Assembly: GCA_005885115.1 (NCBI GenBank)
Contig: VAXX01000177.1
Span: 1-7,096, forward strand
DNA from: Actinomycetota bacterium
GTDB taxonomy: Bacteria; Actinomycetota; Actinomycetes; Mycobacteriales; Micromonosporaceae
Length of the DNA stretch: 7,096 bases
Direction: 5' to 3'
The position numbers and the translations under genes are program-made. This document shows, in pieces, positions 1 through 5,546 of this stretch (position 1 is the first letter of the stretch; each line of letters starts with the position of its first letter). The notes beneath the pieces were generated by a model. That model saw only the letters and a list, made by a program, of their open reading frames with translations. It did not search any database and was not told where the DNA came from.

Positions 1-78
1 ATCCACGCCGCCTTCGCCGAGGGGGTCGCGCTGGACGAGGACGGGGACTTCGACCCGGAGGAAGGTAGCTACCGCTGA
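1..78 (+). CDS. C-terminal end of a small upstream protein, possibly DUF6167 family (5' truncated)
   Basis: The first reading frame is open from the window edge and ends at TGA 76-78, giving the last 25 residues, ending [10 protein letters not shown]. The tail is acidic and follows IHAAFAEGV. Actinobacterial genomes often carry a small membrane-associated DUF6167 protein directly before alaS, and its C-terminal part has a similar amphipathic then acidic character. The name rests on position and this resemblance only. The stop codon overlaps the alaS start by one base (TGATG), so the two genes are probably translationally coupled. No function is known for the family, and the fragment is too short for a firm call. 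Confidence 0.55.
   Translation: MHAAFAEGVALDEDGDFDPEEGSYR
57..65 (+). promoter_or_regulatory. Ribosome binding site of alaS
   Basis: GGAGGAAGG is a purine-rich Shine-Dalgarno sequence inside the end of the upstream gene. It ends 12 bases before ATG 78, slightly far but acceptable, since the AGGAAGG part can also pair with 16S rRNA. It supports ATG 78 as the alaS start, together with the TGATG overlap. Confidence 0.6.
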
Positions 79-2756
79 TGAGGACCGCGGAGATCAAACG
101 ACGGTTCCTGGCGCACTTCGCGGCCAACGGCCACACGGTGGTACCGAGCGCTCCGCTGCCCGCCATCGACGACCCGAACCTGCTGTTCGTACCGGCCGGG
201 ATGGTGCCGTTCGTGCCGTACTTCCTCGGTCAGGTGCCGCCGCCGTTCAAGCGGGCCACCAGCGTCCAGAAGTGCATCCGTACCCCCGACATCGACGAGG
301 TCGGCAAGACCAGCCGGCACGGCACGTTCTTCCAGATGAACGGCAACTTCTCCTTCGGCGACTACTTCAAGGAGCAGGCCATCCCGCTGGCCTGGGAGCT
401 GTCCACCAAGCCGGTCGCGGACGGCGGGTACGGCCTGGACCCGGAGAAGATCTGGGTGACCGTCTACCTGGACGACGACGAGGCGATCGACATCTGGCGC
501 CGGACCGGGGTGCCGGCCGAGCGGATCGTGCGCCGGGGCAAGAAGGACAACTTCTGGTCCATGGGTATCCCCGGCCCCGCCGGACCGTGCTCGGAGCTGT
601 ACCTCGACCGTGGCCCCGAGTACGGCGCCGAGGGCGGCCCCGAGGTGGACGAGGACCGGTACCTGGAGTTCTGGAACCTGGTCTTCATGCAGTACGAGAT
701 CGCCGACGTGCGGAGCAAGGAGGACTTCCGCATCGTCGAGGAGCTGCCGGCCAAGAATATCGACACCGGGATGGGCCTGGAGCGGATGGCCTCGATCCTG
801 CAGGGCGTGGACAACCTGTACGAGATCGACGAGGTCAAGCCGATTCTGGACCGGGCGGCGGAGCTGACCGGCAGGACGTACGGGGCGCACTCGGGGCACG
901 CGGCGAACCAGTCGCACCCCGATGACGTACGGCTGCGGGTGATCGCCGACCACGTGCGCACCTCGTTGATGGTGATCTCCGACGGGGTGATCCCGTCCAA
1001 CGAGGGCCGCGGGTACGTGCTGCGCCGGATCCTGCGCCGGGCGATCCGCTCGATGCGCCTGCTGGGCTGGAACGCGCCCGCGCTGCCCGAGCTGCTCCCG
1101 GTGGCCCGCGACGGCATGGCGCCCTCGTACCCGGAGGTCGCGCAGTCCTACGACCGGATCGCCGAGTACGCGTACGCCGAGGAGGAGGCGTTCCTGGCCA
1201 CCCTGCGGCAGGGCACCACGATCCTGGACGTGGCGATCGCGGAGACGGCGAAGTCGGGCGGGACGACCCTGGCGGGCGACAAGGCGTTCCAGCTTCACGA
1301 CACGTACGGGTTCCCGATCGACCTGACCCTGGAGATCGCGGCCGAGCAGGGCCTGGACGTGGACACCGAGGGCTTCCGGCGGCTGATGACCGAGCAGCGG
1401 CAGCGGGCCAAGGCCGACGCGCGGGCGCGCAAGGTCGGCCACGCCGACGTGTCCGGCTACCGGGCGGCGCTGGAGCAGGGCGGGAAGGTCGAGTTCACCG
1501 GGTACCACGAGGTGGCCCGGGAGAGCCGGCTGCGTACCCTGCTCGACGCGACCGGCGTGCCGATCGACGGGGCGGCGCAGGGCGACGAGGTGGAGCTGGT
1601 CCTCGACGCGACCCCGTTCTACGCCGAGGGCGGCGGTCAGCAGCCCGACCTCGGCGTGATCCGGGTCGGCGACGGGCAGTTCGAGGTACGCGACGTCCAG
1701 CAGGTGCTGCCCGGGCTGATCGTGCACCGGGGTCGGGTGCTGCGGGGTGAGATCGTCCCGGGTCGGGACGCGTACGCCCAGATCGACGTGACCCGCCGCA
1801 AGGCGATCTCCCGGGCGCATACCGCGACGCACCTCGTGCACCAGACGATGCGCAACTTCCTCGGCGAGGCGGCGACCCAGGCGGGTTCGCTGAACGCGCC
1901 GGGCCGGCTGCGGTTCGACTTCAACACCCCGACCGCGCCCTCGCCGACGGTCCTGCGCGACGTCGAGCAGCAGGTCAACGAGGTGCTGATGAGCGACCTG
2001 GAGGTACACGCGTTCCTCACCTCCTTGGATGAGGCGCGGCGGCTGGGCGCGATGGCGCTGTTCGGCGAGAAGTACGGCGAGGAGGTACGGGTCGTCGAGG
2101 TCGGTGACTATGCCCGGGAGCTGTGCGGCGGTACCCACGCGGCGCGCTCCGGGCAGCTCGGCCTGGTCAAGATCCTGCACGAGGCGTCGATCGGGTCCGG
2201 CGTACGCCGGGTCGAGGCGCTGGTCGGCATCGACGCGTTCAACCATCTGGCCCGGGAGCACGTCCTGGTGTCCCGGCTGGCCGAGCTGTACCGGGTACCG
2301 GCCGAGCAGGTCGCCGACCGGGTGGAGCAGACCGTGGCGGCGCTTCGGGACGCCGAGAAGGAGCTGGAGAAGCTGCGTGCCCAGTTCGTCCTGGGTAACG
2401 CGGCGGGGCTGGCGGCCGGGGCGCGCGAGGTCAACGGGGTCGCCTACGTCGGCACCGAGGCGCCGGAAGGTACCGGGGCCAACGATGTGCGTACCCTCGC
2501 GCAGGAGGTCCGGGGCAAGATCGCCGGGGACCGGCCGGCGGTGGTGGCGGTCGCTGCGCGTACCGGTGGCAAGGCTTCTCTGGTCGTGGCGGTCAACGGC
2601 CCGGCGCGCACCCGCGGCCTGTCCGCCGCGGACCTGGTCAAGGGGGCCCTTTCCGGGCGTGGAGGCGGCAGCGCGGACCTCGCGCAGGGCGGCGGCGTGC
2701 CGGCGGACCAGGCGCCCAGCCTGCTCGCCGCGGTCGAGAAACTGCTCGCCCAGTAG
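78..2756 (+). CDS. alaS: Alanine--tRNA ligase (AlaRS)
   Basis: This 892-residue protein charges tRNA-Ala with alanine in the cytoplasm and hydrolyses mischarged Ser- or Gly-tRNA-Ala. The length matches the family (E. coli, 876). The class II catalytic core includes [19 protein letters not shown] at residues 80-98 and DTGMGLERM at 229-237. The tRNA-binding region follows ([13 protein letters not shown] from 305; [14 protein letters not shown] at 404-417). The editing domain has [13 protein letters not shown] at 514-526 and both zinc/catalytic motifs, HTATH (His581, His585) and CGGTH (Cys683, His687). A coiled coil begins near 742, and the glycine-rich C-terminal DHHA1-type segment ([14 protein letters not shown]) covers 860-873. 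Nothing essential is missing. The gene overlaps the upstream stop by one base. It ends in TAG, and a second in-frame stop (TGA 2760-2762) lies two codons later, so amber readthrough here would add almost nothing. Confidence 0.98.
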   Translation: MRTAEIKRRFLAHFAANGHTVVPSAPLPAIDDPNLLFVPAGMVPFVPYFLGQVPPPFKRATSVQKCIRTPDIDEVGKTSRHGTFFQMNGNFSFGDYFKEQAIPLAWELSTKPVADGGYGLDPEKIWVTVYLDDDEAIDIWRRTGVPAERIVRRGKKDNFWSMGIPGPAGPCSELYLDRGPEYGAEGGPEVDEDRYLEFWNLVFMQYEIADVRSKEDFRIVEELPAKNIDTGMGLERMASILQGVDNLYEIDEVKPILDRAAELTGRTYGAHSGHAANQSHPDDVRLRVIADHVRTSLMVISDGVIPSNEGRGYVLRRILRRAIRSMRLLGWNAPALPELLPVARDGMAPSYPEVAQSYDRIAEYAYAEEEAFLATLRQGTTILDVAIAETAKSGGTTLAGDKAFQLHDTYGFPIDLTLEIAAEQGLDVDTEGFRRLMTEQRQRAKADARARKVGHADVSGYRAALEQGGKVEFTGYHEVARESRLRTLLDATGVPIDGAAQGDEVELVLDATPFYAEGGGQQPDLGVIRVGDGQFEVRDVQQVLPGLIVHRGRVLRGEIVPGRDAYAQIDVTRRKAISRAHTATHLVHQTMRNFLGEAATQAGSLNAPGRLRFDFNTPTAPSPTVLRDVEQQVNEVLMSDLEVHAFLTSLDEARRLGAMALFGEKYGEEVRVVEVGDYARELCGGTHAARSGQLGLVKILHEASIGSGVRRVEALVGIDAFNHLAREHVLVSRLAELYRVPAEQVADRVEQTVAALRDAEKELEKLRAQFVLGNAAGLAAGAREVNGVAYVGTEAPEGTGANDVRTLAQEVRGKIAGDRPAVVAVAARTGGKASLVVAVNGPARTRGLSAADLVKGALSGRGGGSADLAQGGGVPADQAPSLLAAVEKLLAQ

Positions 2757-2758
2757 CG

Positions 2759-3202
2759 GTGACCGGCGGCGAACACCGGCGGCGGGGCGTTCGCCTTGGC
2801 GTCGATGTCGGAAAAGTCCGGATCGGCGTCGCGGTCAGCGACCCCGACGGTATCCTCGCCACCCCGCTGGTCACCGTCCGGCGCGACGACGATGACCTGC
2901 GAAAACTCGCCCAGATCGTGGCCGAGCACGAGGTGGTCGAGGTGGTCGTCGGGCTGCCCGTCACGCTCGCCGGCACCGAGGGCCTCGCCGCCGTCGACGC
3001 CCGCGAATATGCCCAGGCCCTGACGCGCGTGATCGCCCCGGTTCCCGTACGGTTGGCCGACGAGAGGATGTCCACGGTGGTCGCCTCGCGTAGGCTGGCC
3101 GAGCGCGGCGTCCGGGGGAAGCGGCAGCGTGCGGTGGTCGATCAGGCCGCCGCGGTGGAGATCCTGCAAAGCTGGCTCGACACCCAGCGGAGGCGGACGT
3201 GA
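2759..3202 (+). CDS. ruvX: RuvX/YqgF family RNase H-fold protein (putative pre-16S rRNA nuclease)
   Basis: This 147-residue cytoplasmic protein has the YqgF/RuvX fold. Family members are implicated in 5' maturation of pre-16S rRNA and were first described as putative Holliday junction resolvases. The diagnostic segments are present: [16 protein letters not shown], with Asp16 of the D-x-G-x-x-R-x-G motif at 16-23; [11 protein letters not shown] at 62-72; DERMST from Asp101; and [11 protein letters not shown] with Asp128. Together these supply the acidic residues expected in the active site. It starts with GTG two bases after the alaS stop and has no clear Shine-Dalgarno sequence of its own, so translation is probably coupled to alaS. 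The N-terminus has a short basic lead (residues 5-12) before the fold begins. Its stop overlaps the mltG start. Confidence 0.95.
   Translation: MTGGEHRRRGVRLGVDVGKVRIGVAVSDPDGILATPLVTVRRDDDDLRKLAQIVAEHEVVEVVVGLPVTLAGTEGLAAVDAREYAQALTRVIAPVPVRLADERMSTVVASRRLAERGVRGKRQRAVVDQAAAVEILQSWLDTQRRRT
3189..3193 (+). promoter_or_regulatory. Ribosome binding site deciding the mltG start
   Basis: GGAGG lies within the last codons of ruvX. It is 8 bases before ATG 3202 and 5 bases before GTG 3199. The 8-base spacing favours ATG 3202, which also gives the same one-base TGATG overlap seen at the alaS start. Confidence 0.6.
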
Positions 3203-3660
3203 TGATCGACGAGCTCGAGTTCGAGTTCGAGGACGACTACGACCGGGGCCGGCACCGGCGGGCCCAGCGCGCCGCCCCGGCGGGCCGGGGCCGGCCGCCC
3301 AAGCGCCGCGGCCGCTCGCTATTCGCCCTGTTCGTCACGTTGATCCTGCTCGGCGGCCTGGCCCTGGGCGGCTGGTACGGGGTCACCAAGGTCCGTAGCT
3401 ACTTCGCCGTCCCGGACTACCCCGGGGCCGGCGACGGGTCGGTGACCATCCAGGTGATCGGCGGGTCCAGCGGGTACGACGTCGCCGACACGCTGTTCAA
3501 GGCGGATGTGGTCAAGAGCGTCAAGGCGTTCGTCAACGCCTACGACGCCAACCCGCGGAGCAAGAGCGTCGAGGTCGGGTACTACCGGCTGCACCGGCAC
3601 ATGAAGGCGGCCCTGGCCCTGGACATGCTGCTCGCCCGCAACGCCGACAACACATTGTAG
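3199..3660 (+). CDS. mltG: MltG N-terminal fragment: cytoplasmic tail, membrane anchor and start of the extracytoplasmic region
   Basis: This is the open part of mltG before the amber stop: 153 codons if GTG 3199 is used, 152 from the preferred ATG 3202. An acidic N-terminus ([12 protein letters not shown]) leads into an Arg-rich stretch and then one hydrophobic segment ([21 protein letters not shown]), giving the usual inside-to-outside topology of MltG. After it comes a region with [19 protein letters not shown], resembling the LysM-like subdomain that precedes YceG catalytic domains. It has no catalytic residues. If translated alone it would be an anchored, inactive stub. The GTG start overlaps the ruvX stop by 4 bases. 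Confidence 0.6.
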   Translation: MMIDELEFEFEDDYDRGRHRRAQRAAPAGRGRPPKRRGRSLFALFVTLILLGGLALGGWYGVTKVRSYFAVPDYPGAGDGSVTIQVIGGSSGYDVADTLFKADVVKSVKAFVNAYDANPRSKSVEVGYYRLHRHMKAALALDMLLARNADNTL

Positions 3661-4428
3661 AACAAGGTGTCCAGCCGGGTCACCATCAAGGAAGGCGAGA
3701 TCTCCACCGACGTCTTCGCCGACCTCTCCAAGGTCACCAACATCCCGGTCGCCAACTTCCAGGCCGCCGCCGGGAACCTGGCCGCGCTGGGCATCGCCGA
3801 CTTCTGGTTCACCCGCGGCGACGGCAAGCCGGTGGCCAAGAGCATCGAGGGCTTCCTGTACCCGGCGACGTACGACTTCGATCCGGGCGCCGACGCGACC
3901 TCGATCCTCAAGGCGATCATCGCGCGGTTCAACGCGGAGATGACCAAGCTGGACTTCCCGAACGCGGTACAGAAGCTGGCCATCTCGCCGTACGAGGCGC
4001 TGGTCGTCGCCTCGATCGCGCAGGTGGAGGCGGTGTTCCCGCAGGACATGGGCGGGGTGGCCCGGGTGCTCTACAACCGGGCGTACAAGAACTTCCCGTG
4101 CCACTGCCTCGGGCTGGACAGTACGGTCAACTACTGGCTGCGGGTCAGCGGCAGGACGGCCAAGGACTCCGGCCAGTTGACCCAGTCGGAGCTGCACGAC
4201 CCGAACAACCCGTACAACACCTACGACAAGCCGGGGTTGCCGGCGGGACCGATCAGCAACCCGGGCAACGACGCGCTCAGCGCCGCGATCAACGCGCCGG
4301 CCTCGAACTTCTACTACTTCCTGGCCATCGACACGGCGGGCCACACGGCGTTCGCCGCGACGTACGCCGACTTCTGCAAGAAGACCCGCGAGGCGCGGGC
4401 GGCCGGGGTGTCCATCGGTGTCTGCTGA
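3202..4428 (+). pseudogene. mltG: Endolytic murein transglycosylase MltG, interrupted by an in-frame amber codon
   Basis: MltG (YceG family) is a single-pass membrane lytic transglycosylase that cuts nascent peptidoglycan strands and ends glycan chain growth. The full frame from ATG 3202 to TGA 4426-4428 would encode about 408 codons: an acidic then basic cytoplasmic tail, one membrane segment at about residues 39-60, a LysM-like region, and the YceG catalytic domain. Codon 153 from this start is TAG (3658-3660). Both sides are in the same frame, and no other stop occurs, so the cause is a base substitution or recoding rather than an indel. Conserved features downstream are intact: ASIAQVEA with the expected catalytic Glu at codon 4027-4029, ARVLYNR, LDSTVNYW and GLPAGPISNPG. 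The gene may be a recent pseudogene, a sequencing error, or expressed by readthrough. It lies in an operon between ruvX and aroE. Confidence 0.8.
3667..4428 (+). CDS. mltG: MltG C-terminal fragment: YceG catalytic domain
   Basis: This is the part of mltG after the amber stop, 253 codons from GTG 3667. It holds the catalytic core: SIEGFLYPATYDF, then ASIAQVEA with the presumed catalytic Glu (GAG 4027-4029), ARVLYNR, LGLDSTVNYW, NTYDKPGLPAGPISNPG and a C-terminal FAATYADF strand. GTG 3667 is six bases past the TAG, close enough for reinitiation in principle. However, there is no spaced Shine-Dalgarno sequence before it (AAG abuts the start directly), and the product would lack a signal or anchor and stay in the cytoplasm. 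It is therefore better read as the distal half of one broken or read-through gene than as an independent gene. Confidence 0.6.
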   Translation: MSSRVTIKEGEISTDVFADLSKVTNIPVANFQAAAGNLAALGIADFWFTRGDGKPVAKSIEGFLYPATYDFDPGADATSILKAIIARFNAEMTKLDFPNAVQKLAISPYEALVVASIAQVEAVFPQDMGGVARVLYNRAYKNFPCHCLGLDSTVNYWLRVSGRTAKDSGQLTQSELHDPNNPYNTYDKPGLPAGPISNPGNDALSAAINAPASNFYYFLAIDTAGHTAFAATYADFCKKTREARAAGVSIGVC

Positions 4429-5302
4429 GGCGCCGCGCCGACCATCGGTCGAGGCGCAGCGGGCGGCCGGGCAGTCCGCCGAACGCGACAGGGTCCGGCG
4501 CGCGGCCGTCCTGGGCAAGCCGATCGCGCACTCGCTGTCGCCGGTGCTGCACAACGCGGGGTACGCGGCGGCGGGGCTGACCGGCTGGCGGTACACCGCG
4601 ATCGAGTGCGCCGAGGCGGAGCTGGCGGGCCTCGTGGCGGGCCTGGGTCCGGAGTGGGCGGGGCTGTCGCTGACCATGCCGCTCAAGGAGGTGGCGCTCG
4701 TCGTGGCCGACGACGTCTCCCCGGTGGCGGCCGCGTTGGGTGCGGCGAACACGTTGGTACGCCATCCCCACGGCTGGGGCGCCGACAACACCGACGCGCC
4801 CGGAATGGTGGACGCGCTCCGGTCCGTCGGGCTGTCCACTGTGGACACCGTGGCGGTCCTCGGCGCCGGTGGTACCGCCCGGGCGGCCCTGGCCGCGTCC
4901 CGGGACCTCGGCGCGTCCCGGGTCACCGTGTACGCCCGCCGACCCGAGGCGGTGACGGCGCTGTCCCCGGTCGCCGAGCACCTCGGGCTGCCGCTGTCGT
5001 ACGCCGACTTCGCCCGGGCCGCCGAGTGCGCCCGGGCCGACCTGGTCATCTCGACCGTACCCAAGGGGGTGGCCGACGACCTGAACCCCGCCTGGCGCCC
5101 GGAGACGGTCCTGTTCGACGCCCTGTACGACCCCTGGCCGACCCCGCTGGCCGCTGGCGCGCAGGCCGCCGGGTGCCCGATCGTCTCCGGCCTCGACCTG
5201 CTGCTGACCCAGGCGCTGCACCAGTTCGCCATGTTCACCGGGCGGCCCGCCCCGGCGCGGGCGATGCGCACCGCGCTGTTCGACGCCGCCGCGCGTCGCT
5301 GA
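4418..5302 (+). CDS. aroE: Shikimate dehydrogenase (NADP+)
   Basis: AroE reduces 3-dehydroshikimate to shikimate in the chorismate pathway, in the cytoplasm. The 294 residues contain the full family signature. PIAHSLSPVLHN places the shikimate-binding serines at 39 and 41. SLTMPLK places the catalytic lysine at 90. NT at 111-112 and DNTD with Asp126 complete the substrate site. VLGAGGTARAAL at 147-158 is the dinucleotide-binding loop, followed by YARR with Arg174-Arg175, which suits NADP(H) over NAD(H). LFDALYDPWPTPL and GLDLLLTQALHQF with Gln265 close the C-terminal part. The GTG start overlaps the mltG frame by 11 bases and gives about 27 extra N-terminal residues before the fold. No start codon closer to the fold is evident. 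The gene is last in the operon, and no other aro gene follows directly. Confidence 0.96.
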   Translation: MSAEAPRRPSVEAQRAAGQSAERDRVRRAAVLGKPIAHSLSPVLHNAGYAAAGLTGWRYTAIECAEAELAGLVAGLGPEWAGLSLTMPLKEVALVVADDVSPVAAALGAANTLVRHPHGWGADNTDAPGMVDALRSVGLSTVDTVAVLGAGGTARAALAASRDLGASRVTVYARRPEAVTALSPVAEHLGLPLSYADFARAAECARADLVISTVPKGVADDLNPAWRPETVLFDALYDPWPTPLAAGAQAAGCPIVSGLDLLLTQALHQFAMFTGRPAPARAMRTALFDAAARR

Positions 5303-5359
5303 TACGGGCCGTAGGGCCTTCGCACCATTCAGTAACGTCAATCCGGCTGGGTATCGAAG

Positions 5360-5472
5360 TTGGCGGAAATTTGGCCGTCCGCGCAACGGCGCTCCGCCCA
5401 AGCGTCGGTTAAGGTCCAGCCGTTGGGTGTCGCGGATCACCCCCGGCAGGCGGAACGGAGTGTTGCGACACC
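5360..5472 (+). promoter_or_regulatory. Structured intergenic element with competing inverted repeats (candidate terminator, attenuator or leader RNA)
   Basis: Three sets of arms can be seen. First, a nested hairpin: outer arms 5360-5367 and 5393-5401 pair over 8 bp with one bulged C, and inner arms GCCGT 5374-5378 and ACGGC 5386-5390 pair perfectly around a 7-base loop. Second, CAACGGC 5384-5390 can instead pair with GCCGTTG 5419-5425, which excludes the inner stem of the first. Third, GGTGTCGC 5426-5433 pairs perfectly with GCGACACC 5465-5472, starting at the base after the second set ends. No U-run follows any stem. It could end the aroE transcript, act as the kinase leader, or be an operator. 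I do not recognise a known riboswitch. Confidence 0.35.
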
Positions 5473-5483
5473 AGGACGTCAGC

Positions 5484-5489
5484 GGGAGG
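5484..5489 (+). promoter_or_regulatory. Strong Shine-Dalgarno sequence before the leader ORF
   Basis: GGGAGG is six bases before ATG 5496, the best ribosome binding site in the intergenic region. It points to translation beginning at ATG 5496 rather than, or as well as, at the kinase GTG 5533. Confidence 0.5.
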
Positions 5490-5495
5490 CGCGCC

Positions 5496-5546
5496 ATGAC
5501 GGGATACGCCGAATCGGGACGGGAGCCGGCCCGTGCTGCTCGGTAG
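5496..5546 (+). CDS. Possible 16-residue leader ORF, or a frameshifted true N-terminus of the kinase
   Basis: ATG 5496 with a well-placed GGGAGG opens a short frame, MTGYAESGREPARAAR, that ends at TAG 5544-5546. It overlaps the kinase start (GTG 5533) by 14 bases in a different frame. A +1 shift just before its stop would join it to the kinase as ...PARAAR-RLRIRAKL, a natural juxtamembrane sequence. It may therefore be a translated leader that couples to the kinase, or the real start separated by a one-base insertion. The ORF is too short to judge by coding statistics. Confidence 0.25.
   Translation: MTGYAESGREPARAAR

Noticed and set aside
69..2261. 730-codon open frame on the minus strand opposite alaS
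   Set aside because: It mirrors alaS codons in a GC-rich genome, where the antisense frame stays open by chance. The translation is low-complexity (rich in R, G, V, D, L), has no recognisable motif, and alaS is certain.
3658..3669. TAG as pyrrolysine codon, or GTG 3667 as a genuine new gene start
   Set aside because: Pyrrolysine is not expected in this lineage or in MltG. GTG 3667 has no spaced Shine-Dalgarno sequence, and the resulting protein would lack the membrane anchor MltG needs.
5304..5325. GGGCC-GTA-GGGCC just after aroE as an intrinsic terminator
   Set aside because: The repeated unit is direct rather than inverted; only a 4-bp GGCC/GGCC stem can form, and no T-run follows.
3319..5328. 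669-codon minus-strand open frame across mltG and aroE
   Set aside because: It spans two well-supported plus-strand genes and their junction. Composition is R/A/G/S-rich with no domain signature, which is typical of a shadow frame.
5410..5415. TAAGGT as a -10 promoter element for the kinase
   Set aside because: It fits TANNNT, but no TTGAC-like -35 lies 16-19 bases upstream. A single hexamer match is not enough to call a promoter.
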